Of a DNA stretch of 51,220 bases, positions 33,442 through 41,679 are shown piece after piece. The translations under genes and the position numbers were made by a program. Under the pieces are notes generated by a model, which saw only the letters and a list, made by a program, of their open reading frames with translations, was not told the DNA's origin and searched no databases. Location: assembly GCA_023415205.1 (NCBI GenBank), contig JAEZLR010000008.1:1-51220 (forward strand), given 5' to 3'. The number at the start of each line of letters is the position of its first letter. Positions within the stretch are counted from its first letter, which is position 1. The stretch is from Bacillota bacterium. GTDB taxonomy: Bacteria; Bacillota; Clostridia; DSM-8532.

Positions 33442-34295
33442 AGGTTAACCCCTAATAGTCTCCCAAGCATACTGCCATAGGCCGGATTTTCAATGAGCGG
33501 ATACAACACGATACTGAAGACAGCAATGAGAAGATAGATGATTCCCCAGTATATTGAGCTCTGCAAATAATTATTATGGGCACGCTCACGCATTTTTGCC
33601 TTGTTTATGTAGAAGCGTTCAACCAGAACGGCCAAGAGTGTCAGAGGTAAAACCGGCCAACCAACCATAAACTCTATGATTGTCATGGAAAATGACGTCC
33701 AGTCTCCTGCTGATGCTCTTCCCAGAATAAGTCCGCTTGCCACAAGATAGGAACCAAAACGAATCCCGCAATAGATATCCCGATCAACCGTTACTCTCTC
33801 AAAAACCTGAGTAAACTTGTTCATGAGAGAGCTTAAGAGCATCCACGAAATTAGACCCAACCCTCCGGCAAATATTACACACCACCAGCCCGGACCGTCC
33901 CCTATGTTTGCTCCTGAGTATATTATTACTAATCCTAAAAAAGCACCTGTAATTGAAAACAGGGCGGCTTTATTCTTATTTTCAATAACATCATCTATCC
34001 AGGAAAGGTCAAAGAATGGAAAGATAAGTTTTATGCCCATAAAAACCCAGGCAAAACCCAGAGACATGTAAAATACTATGTATATGAAATCTCCCACTAC
34101 ATCAAAGGAGGCTAATACTCTTAAAGTGTAAAGAATGATGGCAAAAGCTATAATGGGCAAGAGGCCCAAGGTATACTTAATAGTATTACTCCGCTCTGAA
34201 GGCCAGATACCGGCTATTCTACGATACCAGTTATAGATACCCTTTATTGAATAATAACCAGAAAAGAGTAAAATAATTATCTCAAAATCGTCCAT
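33438..34295 (-). CDS. Polytopic membrane protein, DUF350/YjfL-like
   Basis: 285 residues with about eight hydrophobic segments. Its two halves contain similar small-residue-rich helices ending in Gly-rich turns (FLGLVIIYSGANIGDGPGWW and YLVASGLILGRASAGDW), which resembles the duplicated DUF350 unit. In E. coli, the DUF350 protein YjfL is encoded with the ATP-grasp protein YjfC, and that partnership is repeated here. It overlaps the ATP-grasp start by 4 nt and is the first gene of the operon. The DUF350 assignment rests on pattern and context. Confidence 0.7.
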   Translation of the reverse strand: MDDFEIIILLFSGYYSIKGIYNWYRRIAGIWPSERSNTIKYTLGLLPIIAFAIILYTLRVLASFDVVGDFIYIVFYMSLGFAWVFMGIKLIFPFFDLSWIDDVIENKNKAALFSITGAFLGLVIIYSGANIGDGPGWWCVIFAGGLGLISWMLLSSLMNKFTQVFERVTVDRDIYCGIRFGSYLVASGLILGRASAGDWTSFSMTIIEFMVGWPVLPLTLLAVLVERFYINKAKMRERAHNNYLQSSIYWGIIYLLIAVFSIVLYPLIENPAYGSMLGRLLGVNL

Positions 34296-34394
34296 ATTCC
34301 CTCTAAAACAAAATGTTTTTAAGTGCTAAATCCTCCCAGTTTTTTAGTCTCTATTAATAATATATCTCAAATGAACATAAATACAAGAGTAATT

Positions 34395-34431
34395 AAACAA
34401 AGTCTCTGTTGCATTCACAGAGACTTTGTTT
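34395..34431. terminator. Perfect 15-bp bidirectional hairpin
   Basis: AAACAAAGTCTCTGT (34395-34409) pairs exactly with ACAGAGACTTTGTTT (34417-34431) around a 7-nt loop. It lies downstream of the minus-strand membrane-protein gene and upstream of the ATP-grasp operon, separating the two units. Confidence 0.85.
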
Positions 34432-34460
34432 TGTCATTGCTTATCGTACACTAAGTAAAA

Positions 34461-35774
34461 TCAACTTGCCATATTAATCTCGACTGTCGCCCCAAGGCTT
34501 TCAAGCTCTGCTTTGATGGCTTGGGCGTCTTTTAGGAGGATATTATCTTTTATAGTGCTAGGGGTGTTATCCACCAGGTCTTTTGCCTCCTTCAATCCAC
34601 ATCCAAGATATTCTCTGATTGCTTTTATAACGTGGATACTATTTTCACCGCTGTTGCGTAGAATAACTCTAGCGACACCGTTTTGCCGATCAGAAGAAAC
34701 GGTGCTTTGGCGACGACCCAGGCCCATACTTAAAAAGGCATCCATGTCCTTTCGATAGCATTTCATTAATTCATCGCTATAACCCAAAACAATATTCGGG
34801 TTATTCATTGAATATAGCTTTAATACAGAAGTGACAGCTTCTTCTGAGCGCATATTTATCGTATGCGTTTTCTTATTTCTTGTATTTAAAATCAGTGACT
34901 TGGTAACATGGGTTTTAATCCCGTTGGTTCTATGGGTAGTACTCCTTAAATAGGCCCATATAATATCATCGTTTTTTACGATAAAAGATTTAGGCCCCTT
35001 AAAATAGAAAGTATAATCCTTACTGACTTTCACTGATTCAATAGACTGTGCATTAAGATATTCCCTTTCAACTTCTTCAATGCTGATGGTGCTTTGATTC
35101 TTTCTTACAAACGCTTTTACCGAAATAAGATAAGCTCCTGTAAATCCTTTAATGAGAATAATTATGATATATAATAATAGATAGCCACCTGCTAAGAGCG
35201 CTGTATAAACAAGGAATTCTTCAAATCCACCCATATAGTCAGGATCTAATACGTAGTTTAAAGCGATGGTCTTAAGCTCGTCAGATGATGAGTAATCAAT
35301 AAAGCCAGTTTCCTCAAACCACTCATAATAAAAACTACTAATTTCACCATCCATTTTTCTTATGGTCCCTTTAACGTGCATGGTGGTTGAAAGATCGTCC
35401 CTTATACCCATTATGTACTCGTAGGTCTCATCACTTATTCGGTTGGCCATACTGAAATCACTTGATCCAACTTCTAAAGCAATATACTCTTCCTCACCTA
35501 CAGGAATAATATAGTAGTTTCTTTGATTGGTTTTTCTACCGGAATCATCTTCTTGGCTATACGAAGCAAAAGCATCAACAATAGCATAAACTTCTGCCTC
35601 AACATAAGAGCCAAGCAATTCATCTTTTGACAAGGAATCGAGATTTACCGGTCCCTGAACTAATTTTAGAAAGCTTGAACCAAACACAATAAGTATTAAG
35701 ACCAGTATACCTACGGATATGGCTGTTCTTTTCATGACCTTTTTCATTGCAAATTTTTTCAGTTCATCAAACAT
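34461..35774 (-). CDS. Membrane protein with C-terminal ribosomal L7/L12-type domain
   Basis: 437 residues. A membrane helix lies at about 17-40 and a second hydrophobic segment (YTALLAGGYLLLYIIIILIKGF) at about 190-211. The region between them is predicted to be outside. A cytoplasmic beta-rich part follows (YTFYFKGPKSFIVKNDDIIWAYLRSTTHRTNG), resembling DUF6709-type proteins. Residues about 368-435 read VARVILRNSGENSIHVIKAIREYLGCGLKEAKDLVDNTPSTIKDN...AELESLGATVEI. This is the ribosomal L7/L12 C-terminal fold, including the GLKEAKDLV helix. A stalk-like domain on a membrane protein is unusual. Function unknown; transcribed alone on the minus strand. Confidence 0.8.
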   Translation of the reverse strand: MFDELKKFAMKKVMKRTAISVGILVLILIVFGSSFLKLVQGPVNLDSLSKDELLGSYVEAEVYAIVDAFASYSQEDDSGRKTNQRNYYIIPVGEEEYIALEVGSSDFSMANRISDETYEYIMGIRDDLSTTMHVKGTIRKMDGEISSFYYEWFEETGFIDYSSSDELKTIALNYVLDPDYMGGFEEFLVYTALLAGGYLLLYIIIILIKGFTGAYLISVKAFVRKNQSTISIEEVEREYLNAQSIESVKVSKDYTFYFKGPKSFIVKNDDIIWAYLRSTTHRTNGIKTHVTKSLILNTRNKKTHTINMRSEEAVTSVLKLYSMNNPNIVLGYSDELMKCYRKDMDAFLSMGLGRRQSTVSSDRQNGVARVILRNSGENSIHVIKAIREYLGCGLKEAKDLVDNTPSTIKDNILLKDAQAIKAELESLGATVEINMAS

Positions 35775-36096
35775 TTAGTTGCTCCTTTCAAAACCAATAC
35801 GAAGTCGTTTAAAATGTAAAAGTTAGCAGATTTAATCCATATTACAGTACTACATAATACAAATATTTGCAACAAAGCTTATATAAAGAAAACAGACTGC
35901 AGTGCTTCGCGTTGTTCAGCATAGTGAACCCGTAGACGGGAAACACAAACCCGACGCGCTTGTATTCGGTTCATGCGATGAGTTATAATATTTTGAATAA
36001 CGTAATGACAAGTGGTTTTAGACTAAAAAATAGAGTTAGGTAACCACAGCACTCCGTCAGCCGACTGTGCTGGATACGTGAAATGAAGAGGTGCGT
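35775..36096. other. Divergent intergenic region; change in base composition
   Basis: No gene seen. The left part is AT-rich and carries the leader of the L7/L12-domain gene. From about 35890 the sequence becomes more GC-rich, with small inverted repeats such as CCCG-TAGA-CGGG near 35930-35941. No convincing promoter or riboswitch was recognised. Confidence 0.3.
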
Positions 36097-37014
36097 ATGA
36101 GCTGGCTGAACTCATTTGAATTGATTTGCTATGTCGTCGTAGCGCTCATGCTTGCGGATCTGATACGAAAAAGGGACTACAACGGGCTGTTCACCTTCGG
36201 CGCTGCCGCATTAGTGGGCTTTACGATGGAGCTTCTAGCGGTCAGTGTCACGGATATATACTTTTACAGTGATGATTTCTGGTTATCTCTTGGCAATGTG
36301 CCGCATCAGTTTCCTGTGTTCGGCGGCTTTATGTGGGGCGGATTAACCGTTTACGGCATGCGGCTTGCCGTAAAGCTCGGATTCGGTAGAAAGCTGACCG
36401 CACTATGTGCTGGTATGTTCATTGTGACGATGGACATTTTGCTGGACGTTGTGGCGATTCGTCTCGACGGCGGCTTCTGGACATGGGCCGGCAGACCCAT
36501 CTCGACGGAGATTACGCAAAGCGCTTTCATGAGCGTTATTTGGGTCAATTTTCTTGGATACATGATCGAAACGCCTGCAGTGGTCTGGCTCACTCTTAAA
36601 AAAAACGAGAAGGTACAGGAAAAGGACTGGGCGAAGCAGACGAGTTCCATGTTCCTTATCGCGCTCGGCGCAATTGTTGTAACTGCGGCGGGCAGTCTTG
36701 CCGCATTATATCTCAATTCTATTACGAACGATTGGTTCGCCTGTATCGCATTCCTTGTTATATGGATAAGCCTCGCGGCCATCATAGTAGTACGTTGCAT
36801 TCGGAGTTGGAGTCAAATCCCGCCCGTGCGAAAATGGGATATCCCGATATTTGTCTTCTGGCTGGCTATGTATGCGTATTGCATAGCTGGTGTTATAACG
36901 CTGGGCATAGGGCGGTCACAGCCCTGGTTCCCGGTTCTTGCCGTTATCTTTGCACTGGCGACCCTGTATTTTTGCGTGGCGGAACCGTCAGGTCCCGACT
37001 CCACTGATACTTGA
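36097..37014 (+). CDS. Polytopic membrane protein of unknown function
   Basis: 305 residues from the ATG at 36097, with GAAGAGGTG upstream. About eight to nine membrane helices. The stretch GGFWTWAGRP...FMSVIWVNFLGYMIETPAVVW resembles loops of carotenoid-biosynthesis (DUF422/CruF-like) membrane proteins. The match is weak and no carotenoid genes accompany it. Codon use is more GC-rich than in the genes to the left. The C-terminus (GPDSTDT) meets a relic of another gene on the opposite strand, so the end may be new. Confidence 0.75.
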   Translation: MSWLNSFELICYVVVALMLADLIRKRDYNGLFTFGAAALVGFTMELLAVSVTDIYFYSDDFWLSLGNVPHQFPVFGGFMWGGLTVYGMRLAVKLGFGRKLTALCAGMFIVTMDILLDVVAIRLDGGFWTWAGRPISTEITQSAFMSVIWVNFLGYMIETPAVVWLTLKKNEKVQEKDWAKQTSSMFLIALGAIVVTAAGSLAALYLNSITNDWFACIAFLVIWISLAAIIVVRCIRSWSQIPPVRKWDIPIFVFWLAMYAYCIAGVITLGIGRSQPWFPVLAVIFALATLYFCVAEPSGPDSTDT

Positions 37015-37132
37015 AATCGATCTTCCCATCCTGACATTTCGCGTCATAGTCCGAAAGGATGTAGTCCACAGTGGCATTCTCACAATAACGCTGTGCCGTT
37101 ATCCGCTCGCTTAAAATACCCCTTATCACCTG
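37004..37132 (-). pseudogene. Relic of a GHKL-type sensor histidine kinase (fragment)
   Basis: The minus-strand reading ERITAQRYCENATVDYILSDYDAKCQDGKIDF fits the segment just before the ATPase domain of GHKL kinases (pattern yCeN..v..iL..y...a...gI.f). About 43 codons remain; both flanks lose similarity and no start or ATPase motifs exist. It slightly overlaps the end of the membrane-protein gene. The family call is by pattern only. Confidence 0.4.
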
Positions 37133-37156
37133 ATAAAAAACTATTTTAACAAAACC

Positions 37157-37223
37157 GGTAAAGATTTCTTTACCACACAAAAAAGGAAGGATTTTTTTGC
37201 TATGCTTAAAAAGTCCTTAAGCA
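37157..37223. other. Two small hairpins upstream of the small DUF2442-like gene
   Basis: GGTAAAG-ATTT-CTTTACC covers 37157-37174. TGCTTAA-7nt-TTAAGCA covers 37203-37223. Either could be a weak terminator or a leader structure for the gene at 37267. Confidence 0.3.
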
Positions 37224-37266
37224 AAGGATGTACAATCGTTGGAAATATGAAATGAGGTGATGGCTT

Positions 37267-37515
37267 ATGCTGCTTATAACCCGAGTGGACATTTTGGACG
37301 GCCAGACACTGGATATTCAGCTCAGTAACGGACATCTTATCCTGTTTGATACCCGGAGTCTACCCAAAAGCGACCACACTTACGACAGCCTGCGGGATCT
37401 GGAGAGCCTGCCCCGCCCGAGTACTGATGGCCGGTATATTTTCTGGCAAGACGGCCCCCGGATTGCTCTGGCGGATATCCTTGAGTGGTTGTCCATTCAA
37501 ACAATTAAGGAATAA
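37267..37515 (+). CDS. Small DUF2442-like protein
   Basis: 82 residues; GAGGTGATG lies before the ATG. Short strands with LTRVDILDGQTLDIQLSNGHLILFDTRSL and a C-terminal IALADILEWL resemble DUF2442, a small domain often encoded near toxin-antitoxin DUF4160 partners. No such partner is visible here. It ends 16 bp before the start of the large surface protein, so the two may be co-transcribed. Confidence 0.65.
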   Translation: MLLITRVDILDGQTLDIQLSNGHLILFDTRSLPKSDHTYDSLRDLESLPRPSTDGRYIFWQDGPRIALADILEWLSIQTIKE

Positions 37516-37531
37516 GGAGGTAATACGGAAA

Positions 37532-40500
37532 ATGAAACGAGCATGGAAACAAATCGGTAGCCTGTTTTTGGTGATGTGCATGGTGTTGACGATGCTGCCA
37601 ACGATGGCATTTGCAGAAGCAGAGGATTTTGGTGCACCTTTGGGTGTGAGCGGTATTTCGCCAATGACCGACGTCACGGATAGCTTTACCGACCCGAATT
37701 TCCTAGCGGCTGTGCGTGCAGACCTTGGTATGACCAATGACCAACGGCTTTACAAGGCGGATCTCGCTGGTGTAGATACGTTGAATGTCTCAAAAAAGGG
37801 CATCAAAAACCTCGCGGGCATCGAGCACTTCTCCGGACTGATATATCTGTATTGCTCTGGCAATGAGCTGGAGGAGCTTGATGTAAGCGGCAACGAAGAG
37901 CTGGCGGAGCTGGTATGCAACGACAATAAGCTGACGGCGCTGGATGTGAGCGACAACGCAGAACTGACGTGGCTGACATGCAGCGACAATAAGCTGACGA
38001 CGCTGGATGTAAGCAGCAACGCAAAGCTGCAGAAGCTGATATGCCACGACAATCAACTGAAAACTCTGACCGTGAATAACCCCGATCTGACATTTCTGGG
38101 CTGCGTCGATAATGAGCTGGAAACGCTGAATGTGGGCAAAGCTCCCGCTCTGAAGGAGTTGTTCTGCCAGCGCAACCTACTGAAAACGCTGGATGTGAGC
38201 AATAATTCCGATCTGGAGAGCCTGAACTGCACCCGCAATGATATACCGAATGAGAACGCGGTGACCGGGCGTAAAGCCGGGCTGAATTTCACGTTTAGGC
38301 CACAGAATAGCGACCGGCCTGCAGCCCCCATCATCACAAAGGCATATCCTCTGGAGGACGACGGAACCTATTGTGACGGGGAGGAACTGTGGCTGGCAGT
38401 GGAGTTCAACGAGGTGGTCTGGGTCAACTCTACCGTCGGTACACCGTACATTAATCTGCAAATCGGCTCAGAAACAAAGAAGGCCTATTGGCTTGACAAC
38501 GGTTATGACGATACGCTTTACTTCTTCTATACCATTCAATCCAACGACCTTGATGAGGACGGGATTGGGTGGCACTCTCCCATTGAGCTGAACGGTGGAG
38601 CAATCGGGCTCGATGACCCTGACTTCGATGACGTTTACGCGGAGTTGACCTTCACCCCGCCTGATACCTCCGGCATTAAGGTGGATGGCCGCCTGCCGCG
38701 CCCCACCTTTAGTATCAGGGGTACTGTCAAAGATGAGGAGACCGGCCATGGGATTCCAGGCGCTACCGTGGACTTGTATTTACAATATGTTGATCCGGCA
38801 ACAGGAAATGATGATTGGAAGCTCGAGGATACAATAGTGGCAGACGCTTCCGGAAACTATACCTTTGACGGTGTATCTTCTTATGCGAATTATGCAGTTG
38901 AGGCCAGAGCCGAAGGCTACGAAGAACGGGTGGAAGATTACATCATTGTTCAGATGGAAAGAGCGGACAAAACCGGACAGGATATCGAGCTACAAAGGAG
39001 CGGCGGCCCCATCACCTACACCATAACCGTAACAAATGGCACAGCCAGCCCAACCACAGCGGCGGCGGGTGATACTATTACCCTCACGGCAAACACCGCG
39101 CCTGCGGGCCAGCAATTTAAGGAATGGATTTGCACAAGCGGCAACGCAAGCATTATATACGATGGGATGGCAATGTCCTGGAAATTCATTATGCCTGCGG
39201 CGGCTGTGGAGGTCGAGGCCGTTTATGAAGTAATCCCATATCTTACAGTGCTGGGTGTCTCCGTTAACGACACCAACAAGGACAGCATCACTGGGCAGGG
39301 CATCAGCGGTGGCGTAAGTTACGACCCGACGACCAAGACGCTGACCCTGAATAACGCAGTCATCACTTCCTCCATATCTGAAGTGATTGCCATATATACG
39401 GTCGATGACCTAAACGTCAAGCTTGTGGGTCAGAACCAGATAGGCACAGCGCCAAGCAACCCGGCGAATAGGGAAGACTACAGTGTGGGAATTGGAATCA
39501 ACAGCGAAAAATCACTTTCTCTCACAGGCGAGGGCAGTCTGACTGTGTATGACTCTGGCATAGGCATTTTGGGGGTTGAAAATCTGACAATAGACATTGG
39601 TGGCAGCCTGATTGTGATGGAATATGGAGATCTGGGCCTGGCCTGCTGCTTGAAAACATATGGCGTGCTCACCATCGAAAGGGGCAGTCTGAACCTGACT
39701 TCATACGATTCCAAGGGATTGTTCGGCGGCAGCATCGTAATTAATGGCGACGTTATCACCGTCCAGACGCAGGGAGCATCCGGTCACTTTGCCTTCAATA
39801 AGGAGCCTTCCTTTGGCGGCACTTATGCGCATCGGGTATTCGCCGGCGAAAACGCAGACTCGGCTGTAGAAGTCACAAGCCCGGACGCATTGACATTCAC
39901 CGCCAGCAAATATGTGCGGATACAGCCGGAGGGTGCGAAAATCTATACCATTTCCTTTAACACAAATGGTGGCAATGCTCTCTACCCCGGTACTCTAACC
40001 ACCGGTGCAGACGGTAAGTTATCTGTTCTTTCTATTCCGACACGCTCTGGCAACTACCGTTTTGACGGCTGGTATACAGCGGCAAGCGGCGGCACACAAG
40101 TTACCACAAGCACTGTGTTTAATGCCAATACTACCATCTATGCCCACTGGACTTATACAGGCGGGGATGATAGCGGCGGCGATTCATCCTCCGGCGGCAG
40201 CACAACCACACCACCTGCCACCCCTCCAACAGTCTCCGGTTCTACGGCCACCACGACGGTGACCACAACTACGGGTGCGGATGGCAAGGCTGCGGCTTCT
40301 GTTCCGGCTGCTCAGGTTGACAGCGCTTTGAAGCAGGCCAAGGAAGCGGCCGCCAAGTCTGGCGATGCACCCAGGGTTGAAATTAAAGTTAATGCACCGG
40401 CTAATGCAACCTCTGTGGAAACGACGGTGCCACAGGCTGCCATGACAGCCATAGCAAGTGGCAATTTGCATGACATGACCATTTCCAGTCCTGTGGCTAA

Positions 40501-41413
40501 CCTGACCTTTGATGGGGCGGCTCTTATTACCATAGCAGGAGCAGCGGCAGGAGATGTGAAGTTCTCCGCTTCCAGGGTAGATACAGCGAACCTTCCTGCG
40601 GCAGTACAGACCCTCATAGGTAATCGCCCAGTTTATGAATTCAGCGTTACCAGCGGTGGCAATACCATTTCTCAATTCGGAGGAAATGTTACTGTAGCGG
40701 TTCCGTACCAGCTCGGTGAAGGAGAAGACCCCAACGCAGTCATCATCAGCTTCATTAACGCCAGCGGCAATCTTGAGATTGTTACAAATGGACGCTATGA
40801 TGCCGCAACCGGGACAGTGGTCTTCACCACTGACCACTTCTCCAAGTATGCCATAGGCTACAACAGGATTAAGTTCACGGATGTGACCGATTCAGCCTGG
40901 TATGCCGATGCAGTGACCTTCCTGGCCGCCCGGGGCATCACCAGCGGCACCACAGCAACGACCTTCAGCCCCGATGCGACGCTAACAAGAGGCCAGTTCA
41001 TCACACTATTGATGCGGGCCTACAACATGGCACCCGATGAAAACACGGCGAACAACTTCTCCGATGCGGGCAACACCTATTACACCGGTTACCTGGCAGC
41101 AGCCAAGCGCCTCGGCATCACAAGCGGCGTGGGCGGGAATAAGTTTGCCCCCGAACAGGCCATCACTCGTCAGGAGATGTTCACCATGCTGTACAACGCA
41201 CTGAAGTCTCTTGGCAAGCTACCCGAAGGTGACAGCGGCAAGACTCTTGCAGATTTCACAGACAGCGGCGATGTGGAGCCTTGGGCGACCGAGGCCATGA
41301 CTGCACTGGCGAAATCCGGTACCATCGCAGGCAGCGGCGGCAAGCTCGACCCAACGGGTAGGTCCACCCGCGCCCAAATGGCGCAGGTGCTGTATAACCT
41401 GTTAGGGGAGTAG
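37532..41413 (+). CDS. Giant secreted surface protein: Cys-ladder LRRs, InlB-like repeats, SLH anchor
   Basis: 1293 residues from the ATG at 37532, with AAGGAGG 11 nt upstream; the longer in-frame opening lacks a signal peptide. The signal peptide ends AFA|E near 28. Leucine-rich repeats (about 100-240) are seven units of about 21 residues, each with a cysteine at the same place (YLYCSGN, LVCNDN, LTCSDN, LICHDN, LGCVDN, LFCQRN, LNCTRN), as in internalin J. Next come a possible Ig-like part (265-385), a carboxypeptidase-regulatory-like domain (392-490), an InlB-type/divergent module (495-567), a beta-helix-like part (570-800), a Flg_new/InlB B repeat (803-875), a Gly/Ser/Thr/Pro linker, an unrecognised domain (905-1108) and three SLH domains (about 1113-1291). 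It is probably an adhesin or carbohydrate-binding wall protein. GC content is higher than in the surroundings. Confidence 0.9.
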   Translation: MKRAWKQIGSLFLVMCMVLTMLPTMAFAEAEDFGAPLGVSGISPMTDVTDSFTDPNFLAAVRADLGMTNDQRLYKADLAGVDTLNVSKKGIKNLAGIEHFSGLIYLYCSGNELEELDVSGNEELAELVCNDNKLTALDVSDNAELTWLTCSDNKLTTLDVSSNAKLQKLICHDNQLKTLTVNNPDLTFLGCVDNELETLNVGKAPALKELFCQRNLLKTLDVSNNSDLESLNCTRNDIPNENAVTGRKAGLNFTFRPQNSDRPAAPIITKAYPLEDDGTYCDGEELWLAVEFNEVVWVNSTVGTPYINLQIGSETKKAYWLDNGYDDTLYFFYTIQSNDLDEDGIGWHSPIELNGGAIGLDDPDFDDVYAELTFTPPDTSGIKVDGRLPRPTFSIRGTVKDEETGHGIPGATVDLYLQYVDPATGNDDWKLEDTIVADASGNYTFDGVSSYANYAVEARAEGYEERVEDYIIVQMERADKTGQDIELQRSGGPITYTITVTNGTASPTTAAAGDTITLTANTAPAGQQFKEWICTSGNASIIYDGMAMSWKFIMPAAAVEVEAVYEVIPYLTVLGVSVNDTNKDSITGQGISGGVSYDPTTKTLTLNNAVITSSISEVIAIYTVDDLNVKLVGQNQIGTAPSNPANREDYSVGIGINSEKSLSLTGEGSLTVYDSGIGILGVENLTIDIGGSLIVMEYGDLGLACCLKTYGVLTIERGSLNLTSYDSKGLFGGSIVINGDVITVQTQGASGHFAFNKEPSFGGTYAHRVFAGENADSAVEVTSPDALTFTASKYVRIQPEGAKIYTISFNTNGGNALYPGTLTTGADGKLSVLSIPTRSGNYRFDGWYTAASGGTQVTTSTVFNANTTIYAHWTYTGGDDSGGDSSSGGSTTTPPATPPTVSGSTATTTVTTTTGADGKAAASVPAAQVDSALKQAKEAAAKSGDAPRVEIKVNAPANATSVETTVPQAAMTAIASGNLHDMTISSPVANLTFDGAALITIAGAAAGDVKFSASRVDTANLPAAVQTLIGNRPVYEFSVTSGGNTISQFGGNVTVAVPYQLGEGEDPNAVIISFINASGNLEIVTNGRYDAATGTVVFTTDHFSKYAIGYNRIKFTDVTDSAWYADAVTFLAARGITSGTTATTFSPDATLTRGQFITLLMRAYNMAPDENTANNFSDAGNTYYTGYLAAAKRLGITSGVGGNKFAPEQAITRQEMFTMLYNALKSLGKLPEGDSGKTLADFTDSGDVEPWATEAMTALAKSGTIAGSGGKLDPTGRSTRAQMAQVLYNLLGE

Positions 41414-41437
41414 CAACAAAACAAGACTTTTAACAGC

Positions 41438-41479
41438 AGCGAGCCCATAGGCGTTTTCAGCTTGTGGGCTTGCTTTTTT
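41438..41479 (+). terminator. Terminator of the giant surface protein gene
   Basis: AGCGAGCCCATA (41438-41449) pairs with TGTGGGCTTGCT (41463-41474) with G-T pairs, followed by a run of T residues. Confidence 0.75.
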
Positions 41480-41611
41480 CGTATTCATTTACTTTGGAAA
41501 TAGGCTATGTATTCACAGACTTTAGGTTATGTTTATACATACCAGACTTCAGGTTAATCATGTAATGTCCTTTTTATTTCAGTTTCTTCAGATAAAGAGA
41601 AATTTATAATA

Positions 41612-41656
41612 AACAGCATATAACAGTTGACATACTGTTATATGCTGTTATATACT
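41612..41656 (+). promoter_or_regulatory. Promoter embedded in a perfect 15+15 bp operator, second GntR/ABC operon
   Basis: AACAGCATATAACAG (41612-41626) and its exact complement CTGTTATATGCTGTT (41635-41649) flank an 8-bp spacer that begins with the -35 box TTGACA (41627-41632). TATATA (41649-41654, 16-bp spacer) or TATACT (41651-41656, 18-bp spacer) is the -10 box. A bound dimer would cover the -35 box. The GntR protein encoded at 41680 is the natural ligand. Confidence 0.85.
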
Positions 41657-41679
41657 GTTTGTAGAAAGGGAGTTACGAT

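Noticed and set aside
36097..37014. Carotenoid biosynthesis protein (CruF-like)
   Set aside because: Only a short stretch is similar and no carotenoid genes are nearby; kept as unknown membrane protein.
37346..37531. Longer version of the giant surface protein starting at 37346
   Set aside because: It overlaps the small DUF2442-like gene, places 62 residues before the signal peptide, and has no ribosome site; the ATG at 37532 follows AAGGAGG.
37830..38240. CRISPR-like periodic repeat
   Set aside because: The period is about 63 bp with no unique spacers; it is the coding sequence of leucine-rich repeats.
37750..38337. Several minus-strand open frames across the leucine-rich repeats
   Set aside because: They arise from the repeated 63-bp units on the coding strand, give low-complexity Ser/Leu or Arg/Cys peptides, and lack ribosome sites.
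40184..40837. 217-codon minus-strand open frame
   Set aside because: It is opposite the surface protein; the peptide is Cys/Gly/Arg-rich with no family pattern, as expected for an antisense shadow in GC-rich DNA.
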